Part shown: positions 34,522-45,545 of the stretch, one piece after another
How the letters are laid out: every line of letters begins with the position of its first letter
How positions within the stretch are numbered: position 1 is the stretch's first letter
Assembly (NCBI RefSeq): GCF_015143595.1
Contig: NZ_WYEU01000002.1
Span: 496,001 to 560,000, forward strand
Length of the DNA stretch: 64,000 nucleotides
Source: Sneathiella sp. P13V-1
GTDB taxonomy: Bacteria > Pseudomonadota > Alphaproteobacteria > Sneathiellales > Sneathiellaceae
Reading direction: 5' to 3'
Position numbers and translations under genes: made by a program
Notes under the pieces: model-generated
Databases searched by the model: none
What the model saw: the letters and a program-made list of their open reading frames with translations, nothing else
What the model was told of the DNA's origin: nothing

Positions 34522-35619
34522 ATGCAAAGTCATGTTGGCAATGTTCGAGAGTTATCCATCGAGGATGTAGAGGCGCTTTCTTTGGGTGCCTGGATCCTGG
34601 GGACCGGGGGTGGGGGGTCTCCCTACATCAATCTTTTGAATATGAAGGAATTGTATCGACAGGGATATCAGGCAACATTGATGGATCCGTTGACGCTGGA
34701 TGACGACGCTTTGGTTGCTGTTGTCTCCACGCAAGGCGCACCGATTGTTGGTCAAGAACGACTTGCCAATCCATGGATGTCGTTACGTCCCTTGGAAATT
34801 CAGGAAGAATATCTCGGTCGCAAGTTTGACGCGGTTATGCCAATAGAAATTGGAGGCGGAAATGGAGTTCTGCCTTTGATGATCGCTGCGATTAAAGGAA
34901 TTCCGGCACTGGATGCTGATGCAATGGGGCGTGCTTATCCAGAAGCCCAAATGACCAGTTTCTCTGTTCATAATTTGAGCTGCGCACCACTTGCGATGGC
35001 CGATATCAGGGAAAACAAAATCGTTGTACAACAGGCAGAAGACTGGAAATGGATGGAGCGTATAAGTCGCAAAATAGTGACTGAACTAGGATCCACAGCA
35101 CCAACATGCAAGGCACCGCGTACTGGAAATGAGATAAAGAACTGCGCGGTATTGCACACGGCGACAAAGGCAATGGATCTGGGACGTGCGATTTTACGGG
35201 CGCGGTCTGCCCACGAGGATCCCGTTCAAGCTGTTATCGACCAGTGCGATGGCCTGAGAATTTTTACCGGAAAAATAGTTGATATTGAAAGACGTACCAC
35301 AGAAGGGTTCTTAAGGGGAAAGGCCGTTATTTCTGGGTTGGATGAAGATCAGGGGGATGAGTTTACTCTGGATTTTCAAAATGAGTTTTCTGTTGGATCA
35401 AGAGGGGGGCAGCCCATCGTCATGACACCAGATTTAATTTGTGTGGTGGATAGCCAGACGGGGGACGGTATAGCAACCGAAAACCTTCGCTACGGGCAGC
35501 GCGTTACAGTGGTGGCATTGCCTGCACCCGATGTGTTCACAACTGAGCGAGGACTTGAACTTGTGGGGCCTCGGGCATTTGGTTTTGACTTTGAATTTCA
35601 TTCAGTATTTGAGGGGTGA
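34522..35619 (+). CDS. DUF917 family protein (S-methyl-thiohydantoin desulfurase-like)
   Basis: This 365-residue protein begins with LSIEDVEALSLGAWILGTGGGGSP and contains IEIGGGNGVLPLMIAAIKGIPALDADAMGRAYPE, diagnostic of DUF917; Pfam, as I recall, now names this family S-methyl-thiohydantoin desulfurase. Such genes commonly neighbour hydantoinase/oxoprolinase genes, as here (3 bases before the next gene). A role in breaking down a sulfur-bearing or plain hydantoin-like ring is inferred from family and context. GAGGA precedes the ATG. Confidence 0.85.
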   Translation: MQSHVGNVRELSIEDVEALSLGAWILGTGGGGSPYINLLNMKELYRQGYQATLMDPLTLDDDALVAVVSTQGAPIVGQERLANPWMSLRPLEIQEEYLGRKFDAVMPIEIGGGNGVLPLMIAAIKGIPALDADAMGRAYPEAQMTSFSVHNLSCAPLAMADIRENKIVVQQAEDWKWMERISRKIVTELGSTAPTCKAPRTGNEIKNCAVLHTATKAMDLGRAILRARSAHEDPVQAVIDQCDGLRIFTGKIVDIERRTTEGFLRGKAVISGLDEDQGDEFTLDFQNEFSVGSRGGQPIVMTPDLICVVDSQTGDGIATENLRYGQRVTVVALPAPDVFTTERGLELVGPRAFGFDFEFHSVFEG

Positions 35620-35622
35620 TAC

Positions 35623-37164
35623 ATGCGACGAATTGGTATTGATGTTGGTGGAACCAATACGGATGCGGTCCTGATTGAAGGCTCCGATGTTGTGGCAGGT
35701 GTAAAAACACCGACAACTGCGGATGTCATTTCAGGCGTGCTTGACGCCTTGGCGAAATTGAAAGTCAGTTTGGGGGGGGCGCTGGAACAAATTTCTTCCG
35801 TCACCATTGGAACAACTCACTTTCTGAACGCAGTTGTTGAACGGCGCAGGTTGAATAAAGTGGCTGCAATACGGGTATGTCTACCTGCATCGGCCAGTCT
35901 TCCACCATTTGTAGATTGGCCAAAGGACATCGCCAATGAGGTGAATGGAGGACGATACCTTGTTCATGGAGGTCATGAATATGACGGCCGTCCAATTGCA
36001 CCCATGCAAGACAAGGAAATTCAGGAAGTTGTTCATAAGATAAATGATCAAGGTATCAGATCGGTTGCGGTATCTGCTGCATTTTCACCATTGAGCGGAG
36101 AGTGTGAGGAGAGGGTACGCTCCATCATTCATGACATAAATCCAGAAATTAAGGTGACATGCTCCCATACGTTGGGACGCATTGGGCTATTGGAAAGAGA
36201 AAACGCGACAATTTTGAATGCGGCGCTCTTGGACCTTGCTCTTGACGCAACTCAAGCGTTTGAAAATGCGCTTCTTGCGTCAGGGGTGAGCGCGCCGCTT
36301 TACATCAGCTTAAATGACGGATCTGTTGCAGACGCAAAGCTGGCCAGGCAGTTCCCCGTATATTGTTTCGCATCTGGGGCAACCAACAGTATGCGTGGCG
36401 CGGCATTTCTTTCGAAAATCAGTGACACGATTATTTGTGATGTCGGGGGAACAACAACGGATGTCGGATGTTTGATTAATGGTTTCCCGCGTGAAGCAAA
36501 TAACGTTGTCACGATCGGTGGGGTGCGAACCTTGTTCCGAATGCCAGATATCCTGTCAATCGGCTTAGGGGGAGGGACACGGGTTCGCACCGCTCCTTTA
36601 ACTGTTGGACCTGACAGTGTTGGATATCGCATAACGGAAGATGCCCTCGTCTTTGGTGGAGATGTTCTCACATTGACTGACATTGCGGTAAAGGCGAGAT
36701 TGATGGAGGTGGGGGATACCCGAAAACTCACTCAAATAGACAATGAACTTGTACAACAGGCCCTTCAGTACATTGAAAAGAAAATCGCATTAACTGTTGA
36801 CCGGATGAAAACCGAAGCAAAAGATGTCTCACTCATTGCTGTCGGGGGCGGTGCCCCTCTAATTCCTAAAAAACTGAGTGGCGTAAGGGAAGTGTTGCAA
36901 GTCCCTCATGCGGAAGTTGCAAATGCAGTGGGGGCGGCGCTCGCTCAAATCAGTGGTGAAACCGATCAGGTCTATCAAGGATTGTCACGATCTGACGTAT
37001 TAAACAGGGCAGAAGAGCAGGCACGTGAGCGGGCTGTCGCGGCGGGAGCTGACGAAAACTCCCTAAAGGTGGTGGAAATGGAAGATATTCCAATTGCCTA
37101 TCTGCCTGGGCACGCCATCCGGGCCAGAGTGCGAGTAGTAGGTGATGTGAGAGCACATCTCTGA
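35623..37164 (+). CDS. Hydantoinase/oxoprolinase family protein, HyuA-like
   Basis: This 513-residue protein starts MRRIGIDVGGTNTDAVLIEG, the N-terminal block of the hydantoinase/oxoprolinase family (ATP-binding, actin-like fold), and contains KTPTTADVISGVLDALAKL, TIGTTHFLNAV and a second ATPase block ICDVGGTTTDVG. Members open hydantoin or 5-oxoproline rings at the cost of ATP. It follows DUF917 closely and lacks an adjacent HyuB partner, the usual second subunit, which is a point of interest. The operon probably ends at the hairpin at 37204. Confidence 0.88.
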   Translation: MRRIGIDVGGTNTDAVLIEGSDVVAGVKTPTTADVISGVLDALAKLKVSLGGALEQISSVTIGTTHFLNAVVERRRLNKVAAIRVCLPASASLPPFVDWPKDIANEVNGGRYLVHGGHEYDGRPIAPMQDKEIQEVVHKINDQGIRSVAVSAAFSPLSGECEERVRSIIHDINPEIKVTCSHTLGRIGLLERENATILNAALLDLALDATQAFENALLASGVSAPLYISLNDGSVADAKLARQFPVYCFASGATNSMRGAAFLSKISDTIICDVGGTTTDVGCLINGFPREANNVVTIGGVRTLFRMPDILSIGLGGGTRVRTAPLTVGPDSVGYRITEDALVFGGDVLTLTDIAVKARLMEVGDTRKLTQIDNELVQQALQYIEKKIALTVDRMKTEAKDVSLIAVGGGAPLIPKKLSGVREVLQVPHAEVANAVGAALAQISGETDQVYQGLSRSDVLNRAEEQARERAVAAGADENSLKVVEMEDIPIAYLPGHAIRARVRVVGDVRAHL

Positions 37165-37203
37165 TTTCGCAGTCGTTGACGAAAATACAACGATTTTCAG
37201 ATA

Positions 37204-37241
37204 GCGTATAAAAGCCTTTGGTTTTTATGCGCTTCTTTCTT
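37204..37241 (+). terminator. Hairpin after the hydantoinase-like gene
   Basis: Bases 37204-37216 pair with 37220-37232 over 13 positions with two G-U pairs around a TTT loop, followed by TTCTTTCTT. It lies 40 bases after the stop of the hydantoinase-like gene and is the probable end of that operon. The T run is broken by C, so efficiency may be partial. Confidence 0.5.
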
Positions 37242-37342
37242 GCGCATTCGCTGCTTTTTTAAGTATAAACGCGGCAAACCACAGTGCGTGGAATGAATTA
37301 TTTATATTAGGCTTTTCAGGCAGAAATACGGGAACCCTATAA

Positions 37343-37996
37343 ATGACTGAAAATTTTGAAGCAGCACGACGTAACATGGTGCTCACTCAACTTCGTCCAA
37401 ACAATGTCACAAGCGACAGTGTCGCCGATGCGATGGATACGGTTCCCCGGGAAATATTTGTTCCAGAAAATCTTCAGGGCGTTGCCTATATGGATGAGGA
37501 TCTGGAAGTTGCCGCAGGTCGTTACTTGATTGAGCCGCGCGTGTTTGCCCGTGTACTTCAAGCCGCTGCGGTCAAAGATACAGATGTTGTTCTGGATGTG
37601 GCCTGTGGCACGGGTTACACTTCCGCTGTTCTTGGCAGGCTTGCGCAAGCCGTTGTCGCTGTTGAAAGTGATGAAGCGCTTGTTGAAAAAGCATCAGAAA
37701 TACTAACTTCCATCGAAGCTGATAATGTTGCCGTTATTCAGGCAGACCTTACCGCCGGAAATGAAAAGCAGGGACCTTATAATGTGATCCACATTAACGG
37801 TGCTGTTGATGAAGTTCCTGAGGCTCTTTTTGCACAGCTTCAAGAGGGGGGCCGTCTTGTGTGTGTCATGGGGCACAATCCTGGTGTTGCGACACTTTAC
37901 GTGAAAGAAAACGGTACTGTCTTTAAGAAGGCGTTGTTCGACGCGATTGTACCTGAACTGAACGAAATGAAGAAAGCGGCGGGTTTCAGTTTCTAA
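37343..37996 (+). CDS. Protein-L-isoaspartate O-methyltransferase family protein
   Basis: This 217-residue protein has the PCMT pattern: RRNMVLTQLRPNNVTSDSVADAM, VPREIFVP, and SAM-binding VVLDVACGTGYTSAVL with the acidic end of strand 2 (VESDE). Classic Pcm repairs isoaspartate, but the alphaproteobacterial copy next to tolC lacks some of the usual active-site sequence, so its substrate is uncertain. It stands directly before the TolC-like gene, a conserved alphaproteobacterial order. Confidence 0.85.
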   Translation: MTENFEAARRNMVLTQLRPNNVTSDSVADAMDTVPREIFVPENLQGVAYMDEDLEVAAGRYLIEPRVFARVLQAAAVKDTDVVLDVACGTGYTSAVLGRLAQAVVAVESDEALVEKASEILTSIEADNVAVIQADLTAGNEKQGPYNVIHINGAVDEVPEALFAQLQEGGRLVCVMGHNPGVATLYVKENGTVFKKALFDAIVPELNEMKKAAGFSF

Positions 37997-38159
37997 TCGG
38001 AAACTATGACCACCGTCACAGTTGCGTCAGATAATTGTGCCAGGGTGCTTTCACACCCGTCTATTACAGAGTAGGTGTTTGTCATCTTGGTTTGCTTGTT
38101 CAGGCTAGGTGAAGAAATTGGGGGTCAGCTCTCGCTGGCTGGAATTTAAGGGCGTCAAA

Positions 38160-39524
38160 ATGAAGAAACAAATCTTAAGCGTAACTTCTATCCTGGCGGT
38201 GCTTCTGCCTGTTACTGCGGCTCACGCGGAGACTTTGAAAGAAGCCTTGGCGCTTACCTACAATTCCAATCCAACCCTTTCAGCACAGCGCGCCAATGTC
38301 AGAAGCGTTGACGAAGGCGTGGCACAGGCACTCTCTGGATGGCGTCCAACTGTAACAGTCGTTGGTGAGGCTGGGACCGAGTATAACAAAAACGCATCTA
38401 CAGCGGGCTCCAACAGCGCACGAACCTACAATCCATCATCTCTGGCCCTTTCTGTTACACAGCCGCTTTACACGGGTGGGCAGACGGAAGCAGGAACAAA
38501 AGCTGCCGAAGCAAATGTGAAAGCAGCGCGCGCCTCGTTGGATTCAACGGAACAGAGTATTCTGCAATCAGCAGTATCTGCCTACATGAATGTAGTGCGG
38601 GACAAAGCGGTTGTGGAACTCAATCAAAATAACGTTGTTGTTCTGGAACGTCAGCTTGAGGCGGCAAAGGATCGTTTTGATGTGGGGGAGATTACCAGAA
38701 CTGACGTTGCACAGGCCGAAGCTCGCCTTGCCGGTGCCAAATCTGAATTGGTTCAGGCCATTGGTAACTTGAAGGTCAGCGAAGCCAATTACGAACGTAT
38801 TGTGGGTCAGAAGCCGGGTAATGTTAAGTATCCGCCTTTGCCCGCTGAGTTTCCAGAGTCAGTAGATGCAGCTTTTGAACTGGGTAAGGGTAATCACCCG
38901 GACATTAAAGCCGCGCAGTTCCAGGAAGAAAGCTCAAAACACACAATTCGTCAGACATCTGGTCGTCTATTGCCTACCTTGACATTAAATGGCAGTGTTT
39001 CCCATTCTGATGATCAATCCAGCGAAAACCAGTGGGGTGAGGCTGGATCCATTTCTGCAACACTGACAGTGCCGCTTTATCAGTCAGGTTCTGTCTATAG
39101 TAGCGTTCGTCAGGCACGCCAGATTAACAGCCAGCGTAAAATTGAAATTGAAGCTGCTATCCGGCAGGTTCGTGAAGCAGTTGCTCGCTCATGGGAGCAA
39201 CTGGAAGCCGCGCGTGCGCAGATCACTTCAACCGAAGAACAGGTGCGTGCAAACCGTATCGCGCTGGAAGGTGTGACACAGGAAGCACAGGTTGGATCTC
39301 GTACAACATTGGATGTATTGGATGCCGAACAAGAGCTTCTTAACAGTCAGGTGAACCTTGTGACCGCTCGTCGTAACCTTATGGTTGCCATGTATGATGT
39401 ACTTGCAGCGATAGGTTCCTTGAGTGCCGAAGCTCAGCAACTGGAAGTCGAGTACTATGATCCACAAGTGAACTACAATCGGGTTCGCAATAAATGGGTC
39501 GGGACTGACGGTGGCTTGAATTAA
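38160..39524 (+). CDS. tolC: TolC-family outer-membrane channel protein
   Basis: This 454-residue protein has a signal peptide (MKKQILSVTSILAVLLPVTAAHA) and the duplicated TolC repeat: ETLKEALALTYNSNPTLSAQRANV near the N-terminus and SVDAAFELGKGNHPDIKAA in the second half, with LDVLDAEQELLNSQVNLVTARR at the end. It forms the trimeric outer-membrane tunnel used by RND pumps and type I secretion, and could serve the pump at 8.8-13 kb. ATG 38160 is chosen because the signal peptide starts there; the upstream in-frame start at 38109 adds 17 non-signal residues. Confidence 0.9.
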   Translation: MKKQILSVTSILAVLLPVTAAHAETLKEALALTYNSNPTLSAQRANVRSVDEGVAQALSGWRPTVTVVGEAGTEYNKNASTAGSNSARTYNPSSLALSVTQPLYTGGQTEAGTKAAEANVKAARASLDSTEQSILQSAVSAYMNVVRDKAVVELNQNNVVVLERQLEAAKDRFDVGEITRTDVAQAEARLAGAKSELVQAIGNLKVSEANYERIVGQKPGNVKYPPLPAEFPESVDAAFELGKGNHPDIKAAQFQEESSKHTIRQTSGRLLPTLTLNGSVSHSDDQSSENQWGEAGSISATLTVPLYQSGSVYSSVRQARQINSQRKIEIEAAIRQVREAVARSWEQLEAARAQITSTEEQVRANRIALEGVTQEAQVGSRTTLDVLDAEQELLNSQVNLVTARRNLMVAMYDVLAAIGSLSAEAQQLEVEYYDPQVNYNRVRNKWVGTDGGLN

Positions 39525-39632
39525 CTTATTGTTTCTTCGTTAGTCTTTATTTTGTGTTCCGGACTGGCATTTTGTGTCATTCTTCGGTAAGTTTTACCGA
39601 TTGTACTTCCATTTCCGGTGGTGATTTAGACA

Positions 39633-40316
<684 letters not shown>

Positions 40317-40350
40317 GTCCTACCCACCGTGAGCCGAAAACAATTTTACT

Positions 40351-40380
40351 GGACCGCTTAGGCGGTCCATCTCTTTTTCT
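40351..40380 (+). terminator. Hairpin between popZ and valS
   Basis: GGACCGC (40351-40357) pairs with GCGGTCC (40362-40368) around TTAG, followed by ATCTCTTTTTCT. It lies 35 bases after the popZ stop and 33 bases before the valS start, so valS may have its own promoter or be partly attenuated. Confidence 0.6.
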
Positions 40381-40412
40381 ATATTGATTTGAAGTGAAGA
40401 AGGATTCAGCCA

Positions 40413-43076
40413 ATGCTGGATAAATCTTATCGACCACAGGATGTCGAAGGAAAACTGTACGCCCGCTGGATGGAGCAGGGCGCTTTTGCCGCTGGACGTA
40501 ATGACAGCGAAGATGCTTTTACAATAGTCATCCCGCCGCCCAATGTGACAGGCAACCTACATATGGGCCATGCGCTCAATAACACTTTGCAGGATATTCT
40601 GGTCCGTTTTGAACGTATGCGTGGCAAGGATGTGCTTTGGCAGCCAGGCACTGACCACGCGGGTATCGCAACTCAGATGGTGGTGGAGCGCCAATTGGCG
40701 GAGCAGGGCATTACACGTCATGACCTTGGCCGTGAAAAATTCATTGAAAAGATCTGGGAATGGAAAGAAAAATCCGGTGGATCTATCATCGGTCAGCTAC
40801 ACCGCCTCGGTGCATCATGTGACTGGGATCGTGAACGCTTTACCATGGATGAAGGCCTGTCTAAGGCTGTTCGGAAAGTTTTTGTTCAGCTTTACAAAGA
40901 TGGTCTGATTTATCGTGATAAACGCTTGGTCAACTGGGATCCGAAATTCCACACCGCGATCTCTGATCTGGAAGTAGAGCAAAAAGAAGTTAACAGCCAC
41001 ATGTGGCACTTCAACTACCCGATTGAGGGTGAAGAAGGTCGTTACATCACAGTTGCAACAACCCGCCCTGAAACAATGCTGGGTGATACCGGTGTGGCGG
41101 TTCATCCCGATGATGAACGCTATAAGGATCTTATCGGCAAGAACGTTGTTCTGCCCATTGTTGGCCGTTTGATCCCGATCGTGGCCGATGAATATGCTGA
41201 TCCCGAGCAAGGCTCTGGTGCCGTTAAAATCACGCCGGCTCATGATTTTAATGACTTTGAGGTTGGTAAGCGTGCTGGCCTTGAAGTGATCAATATCATG
41301 GATGTTAACGCCTGCCTCAACGATGACGTTCCCGAAAAATACCGCGGGATGGAACGTTTTGAAGCGCGTAAAGCCATTGTTGCGGAAATTGAAAGCCTCG
41401 GCCTTCTGGAGAAGATCGAAGATCACACCCATATGGTGCCCTATGGTGACCGTTCCGGTGTTGTCATCGAACCGTTTCTGACGGATCAGTGGTTTGCAGA
41501 TGCGGCCACTTTGGCGCAACCTGCTATCCGCGCCGTTGAGAGCGGACGTACAAAATTTGTTCCAGCCAAATGGACAAACACCTATTACGACTGGATGCGC
41601 AATATTCAGCCATGGTGTATTTCCCGTCAACTTTGGTGGGGGCATCGTATTCCTGCCTGGTTTGCGGAAGATGGCACAATCTTTGTTGAAGAAACAGAAG
41701 AAGAAGCGCTGGCTGCGGCCAAAGCCCATTTTGGTAAAGATGTAGACCTGACACGTGACGAAGATGTTCTGGATACATGGTTCTCCTCCGCGCTTTGGCC
41801 GTTTTCTACACTCGGTTGGCCAGATAAAACACCGGAGCTTGAAAAATATTATCAGACCGATGTGTTGATCACTGGTTTTGACATCATTTTCTTCTGGGTC
41901 GCCCGAATGATGATGATGGGCCTCCATTTCATGGATGATGAGCCCCCATTCCATACGGTTTATATCCACGCGCTTGTTCGTGACGAACATGGTGCGAAGA
42001 TGTCCAAATCCAAAGGCAATGTGGTTGATCCGCTTGATCTGGTTGACAAATATGGTGCAGATGCGCTGCGTTTCTTCCTAAGTGCCAGTGCGGCGCAAGG
42101 CCGTGACGTTCGTCTGTCTGAACAACGTGTTGAGGGCTACCGCAACTTTACGACCAAGCTTTGGAATGCAGCCCGTTTCTGCGAAATGAACGAATGTGCG
42201 GTTGCTGAGGGGTTTGATCCATTTGCAACCAAGGATCCGATAAACCGTTGGATCGTTGGTGAGGTGGCCAAATGTGAAGCGGCAGTTCGTGAAGCTTTGG
42301 AAGGCGCGCGTGATGGCTATCGTTTCAACGATGCTTCCAACGCCATTTATTCCTTCACATGGAATGTGTTCTGTGACTGGTATCTGGAATTTGCGAAAAT
42401 TCCGTTCCAGGGTGAAGACGAAGCCGTAAAGGCGGAGACACGTTCTACGGCCGCTTGGGTTCTGGACCAGATCCTGAAAATCCTGCACCCGTTTATGCCA
42501 TTTGTCACCGAAGAGCTTTGGGGCAATGTTGGTGCCTCGCGGGCGGCTGATCTTGTTGTTTCTGATTGGCCTGTATACCCGGAAAATGCTGTTGATGCGG
42601 CCGCAGATGCGGAAATGATCTGGGTGCAGGAATTGATTTCTGGTATCCGCGGTGTGCGTAGTGAAATGAACGTTCCTGCGGGCGCTAAAATTCCAATGAT
42701 CTTCAACGAAGGATCAGATGAGCATAAAGCGCGCCTTGATCGCCATTGGGATGTGATCTCACGCCTTGCGCGCCTTGAAAGCCGTGATGTGGATGCAGAC
42801 CTTCCAAAAGGATCTTTGCAGTTTGTTCATGACGGCGCGTCAGTTGCGCTTGCGCTTGCAGGTGCCATGGATCTGGATGCTGAAAAAGCCCGCCTTCAAA
42901 AAGAAATCAGCAAACTGACCGGCTACATGACGGGTCTTAACAAGAAACTTTCAAACGAGAAGTTCGTCTCTAGCGCCCCGGAACATGTCGTCGCTGGTGA
43001 GCGCGAAAAGTTGGCAGAGGCAGAGGTTAAACTTGCCAAACTCAACGAAGCAGCGGATCGCTTGAGCGAGCTTTAA
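40413..43076 (+). CDS. valS: Valyl-tRNA synthetase
   Basis: This 887-residue class I synthetase has the HIGH-type motif [16 protein letters not shown] (41-56), the KMSKS loop [11 protein letters not shown] (about 526-536), a CP1 editing domain and the C-terminal coiled-coil ([16 protein letters not shown]) special to ValRS. It charges tRNA-Val and edits Thr-tRNA. Length is normal. The C-terminal region is intact and is followed by an 11-bp hairpin at 43084-43109. Confidence 0.97.
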   Translation: MLDKSYRPQDVEGKLYARWMEQGAFAAGRNDSEDAFTIVIPPPNVTGNLHMGHALNNTLQDILVRFERMRGKDVLWQPGTDHAGIATQMVVERQLAEQGITRHDLGREKFIEKIWEWKEKSGGSIIGQLHRLGASCDWDRERFTMDEGLSKAVRKVFVQLYKDGLIYRDKRLVNWDPKFHTAISDLEVEQKEVNSHMWHFNYPIEGEEGRYITVATTRPETMLGDTGVAVHPDDERYKDLIGKNVVLPIVGRLIPIVADEYADPEQGSGAVKITPAHDFNDFEVGKRAGLEVINIMDVNACLNDDVPEKYRGMERFEARKAIVAEIESLGLLEKIEDHTHMVPYGDRSGVVIEPFLTDQWFADAATLAQPAIRAVESGRTKFVPAKWTNTYYDWMRNIQPWCISRQLWWGHRIPAWFAEDGTIFVEETEEEALAAAKAHFGKDVDLTRDEDVLDTWFSSALWPFSTLGWPDKTPELEKYYQTDVLITGFDIIFFWVARMMMMGLHFMDDEPPFHTVYIHALVRDEHGAKMSKSKGNVVDPLDLVDKYGADALRFFLSASAAQGRDVRLSEQRVEGYRNFTTKLWNAARFCEMNECAVAEGFDPFATKDPINRWIVGEVAKCEAAVREALEGARDGYRFNDASNAIYSFTWNVFCDWYLEFAKIPFQGEDEAVKAETRSTAAWVLDQILKILHPFMPFVTEELWGNVGASRAADLVVSDWPVYPENAVDAAADAEMIWVQELISGIRGVRSEMNVPAGAKIPMIFNEGSDEHKARLDRHWDVISRLARLESRDVDADLPKGSLQFVHDGASVALALAGAMDLDAEKARLQKEISKLTGYMTGLNKKLSNEKFVSSAPEHVVAGEREKLAEAEVKLAKLNEAADRLSEL

Positions 43077-43083
43077 TTGAATA

Positions 43084-43109
43084 TTCGCTGAGGCTTTTGC
43101 CTCAGCGAA
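43084..43109 (+). terminator. Hairpin after valS
   Basis: TTCGCTGAGGC pairs with GCCTCAGCGAA (11 bp) around a TTTT loop. No T run follows on either strand, so it is a message-end stabiliser or a Rho-dependent end rather than a textbook terminator. Confidence 0.5.
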
Positions 43110-43230
43110 ACCGCCCCACGCGGGTATGTAAGAATTACATAAACCTTGAAGAAAACAATATATTTCGCTACATTAAGAAGTGTAAGTGTGCTGTAAAGTA
43201 TCAACTAAGGAAAGCTGGGTTAAAAAAACG

Positions 43231-43413
43231 ATGGCAACACTTGTTAGACAATTTGAATTGCCTGATAAGGATAAGCGCTATAAATCTGTGCGAATTGTAG
43301 GGCGAGGTACAGTGCGTGTTGACCCTAAAGAAGTTCTAAGTAGTCCAAAGTCCAAGGAAGCAAGGCAACTCGCCAAGGCGATTGTCCAGCAACATAAAAC
43401 CCGCGCTCAATAG
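43231..43413 (+). CDS. Uncharacterised 60-residue protein
   Basis: The translation (MATLVRQFELPDKDKRYKSVRIVGRGTVRV..., ending KAIVQQHKTRAQ) is basic and soluble and I do not recognise it. ATG 43231 is chosen because the residues before it (CCKVSTKESW) look unlike a protein start; the ribosome binding site is weak either way. It ends 11 bases before the 259-residue membrane protein gene and probably shares its transcript. Confidence 0.5.
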   Translation: MATLVRQFELPDKDKRYKSVRIVGRGTVRVDPKEVLSSPKSKEARQLAKAIVQQHKTRAQ

Positions 43414-43424
43414 ATTGTGGTGGC

Positions 43425-44204
43425 ATGTATCTGCTTCTGATCTTGCCGACATTGGTTGCTGGTTTCATAGCCTGCCATATTCATCCGGAAAATAAAGACA
43501 AGCTACATCGATATCAGGGGCAATATCTTTACCTGAAAAGTGCAGAAATGGGTCTAAAGTGCTTTGCGCTTGCCCTCTTGGTCGGTTTGTTGGCGCACGT
43601 GCTCATTCCGGATGATTTTAAGCTTTATGATATTGAATTCAGCCTTAAATTCGCAGCGTTTCTTGGGGGGCAACTTACCGAAATGGGTGTGCAGGAAGGG
43701 GCCTTACTCCTTGCATGGGTGATCATCCTTTCCGTCTTGACCTGTTTTGCACCTTTCCTTCTTAAGTTTTTCGCCTGGGCGCGTTTGATACAAAAACATG
43801 GGGCTGACAATTTGAAGCTCCAGATGATGGGAGAGGCGCTTGAAGATAGTCCTTTGGACTCCCTGTTGTATTCTCTTCTGCTAAAAGAAGGTTCCGCCGT
43901 GATGCTCTCACTAAGTGACCGCAAGGTATATGTCGGGGAAGTGATCAGTATGGGAGAGCCATCAGAGACGGGGGGAATGGATCAGGATATTTCCATCACT
44001 CCTATCATGAGTGGGTATCGAGATGATAAAACACTCGAAGTGAATTTTGTGACGGACTATGACGATGCAGATGGCGAGTTTTACCTCACAATCCGTCAGG
44101 AGATGATTGTCTCTGCAACTGAGTTCGATTTTATAGCCTATAGCGAGTGGAATAAGCCTGAAGCAGTTCCGGCTGATACAACTGAAACCGTAGAAGGTAA
44201 GTAA
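43425..44204 (+). CDS. Uncharacterised membrane protein
   Basis: This 259-residue protein has three hydrophobic segments (about 1-18, 45-64 and 93-115) and a soluble C-terminal half with a beta pattern (SAVMLSLSDRKVYVGEV, then DISITPIMSGYRDDKTLEVNF). I do not recognise a named family. It follows a 60-residue gene and precedes an MFS exporter by 120 bases. A signal-anchored sensor or assembly protein would fit the topology but nothing points to a specific role. Confidence 0.6.
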   Translation: MYLLLILPTLVAGFIACHIHPENKDKLHRYQGQYLYLKSAEMGLKCFALALLVGLLAHVLIPDDFKLYDIEFSLKFAAFLGGQLTEMGVQEGALLLAWVIILSVLTCFAPFLLKFFAWARLIQKHGADNLKLQMMGEALEDSPLDSLLYSLLLKEGSAVMLSLSDRKVYVGEVISMGEPSETGGMDQDISITPIMSGYRDDKTLEVNFVTDYDDADGEFYLTIRQEMIVSATEFDFIAYSEWNKPEAVPADTTETVEGK

Positions 44205-44324
44205 ATTTATCTTCGGTTCTATTTCTAAAACCTACATCTTTGTGACGGTGGTCCTAATATGAATGTTTGATATCCACCTTCATTTTGGATAAGTTCACGT
44301 TCCAATCACCCTCGAAGGTATCGA

Positions 44325-45545
44325 ATGTCAAACGAAGCAACACAGCGCTTGTCGCGTGTATTCCTGGTTATTCTTGTTTTTATCAGTATGAACGGTCCAA
44401 TGGGTATGAACATTGTTCTGCCTTCATTGTCCGCCTATCAGGTCGAGTTTAATACGGAATATGCCACTTCACAGCTGGCGCTGACTTTCTATTTGCTGGC
44501 GGTTGCTGTTGGGCAGTTGGTTTGGGGGCCTCTTTCGGATCAGCTTGGGCGTCGTCGTATCGTCATGACGGGCCTTCTTATCATGATTATCGGATGCCTT
44601 ATTTGTCTTTACGCGCCGACGATAAATATTCTGATTGCAGGGCGTATGGTGATGGCGTTTGGGGCCTGTGCCGGTATGGTAATGGGCCGCTCCATGGTAC
44701 GAGATAGGTATGAAGCCGAAGCCGCCGCACAAGTGATTGCCTACCTCACGATGGCCATTGTTCTGGCGCCCACGGTTGCGCCATTACTTGGGGGTGTCCT
44801 CCAAGATGTATTTGGCTGGAAATCCCATTTTCTGTTTATGATCATTTTCGGCGGCATTGCCTTTATTGTTGTGTACTCACAGCTTGAAGAAACATTGCCG
44901 CAGGAAAAAAGAAGAACCGCGGAATTTAAAGACCTATTCTTGTCGTTCGGTGCGCTGCTTCGAAATCCTGAGTTTTGTGCCTATGCCTTCCAGGTGAGCT
45001 TTGCCACCGCGGCGTATTTTGCCTTCCTCGGCGGGTCCTCCTTCGTTGTGATCGATCTGATGGGGGGAAGTGCGACCATTTTGGGCACCTATTTTGTGGT
45101 TGTTTCCGTCTTTTATATTCTTGGCAACTTTGGAACCGCGAAATTAGCCGGCAAATTTGGCATCAACCGCCTGATCGTTTTTGGCTGTATGGTGGCGATC
45201 ACAGGCCCGATCGCGATGATCGTATGGGAGCTTAACTGGGGGCTTACTATTGAGAGTTTCGCAGGACTGATGGGCCTTGTTGCGCTCGGCAACGGCTTTT
45301 GTATTTCCTCAGGCATTGCCGCGGCGGTAGGTGCAGACCCTGAGCGGGTAGGGGCCGCGTCCGGTCTTGCAGGTGCCATGCAGATCGGGATGGGCGCGCT
45401 CAGCACGTTTGCTGGTGGCTATTTCCTAACTCTATACGGAGATAGCGTAACACCTTTGCTTGTTGTTATGTTGGCCTGTGTTGTTGCAGCACCGATTGCA
45501 TTTCTCTTTGGCCTTGGAATCAAGCATAGAAGTCAGAGAATCTAG
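44325..45545 (+). CDS. MFS drug exporter, Bcr/CflA-like
   Basis: This 406-residue protein has 12 membrane helices and the DHA1 pattern: N-terminal LVILVFISMNGPMGMNIVLPSL, TM2-3 motif LVWGPLSDQLGRRRIVMTGL, and motif C-like AIVLAPTVAPLLGG. Bcr/CflA members export drugs or sulfonamides by proton antiport. It is a single gene with its own promoter space; a 333-base gap follows. Confidence 0.85.
   Translation: MSNEATQRLSRVFLVILVFISMNGPMGMNIVLPSLSAYQVEFNTEYATSQLALTFYLLAVAVGQLVWGPLSDQLGRRRIVMTGLLIMIIGCLICLYAPTINILIAGRMVMAFGACAGMVMGRSMVRDRYEAEAAAQVIAYLTMAIVLAPTVAPLLGGVLQDVFGWKSHFLFMIIFGGIAFIVVYSQLEETLPQEKRRTAEFKDLFLSFGALLRNPEFCAYAFQVSFATAAYFAFLGGSSFVVIDLMGGSATILGTYFVVVSVFYILGNFGTAKLAGKFGINRLIVFGCMVAITGPIAMIVWELNWGLTIESFAGLMGLVALGNGFCISSGIAAAVGADPERVGAASGLAGAMQIGMGALSTFAGGYFLTLYGDSVTPLLVVMLACVVAAPIAFLFGLGIKHRSQRI

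Noticed and set aside
40815-41990. Long open frame (391 codons) antisense to valS
   Set aside because: It lies wholly inside the well-supported valS coding region, has no ribosome site, and its translation has no protein-like pattern; it follows from the codon bias of valS.
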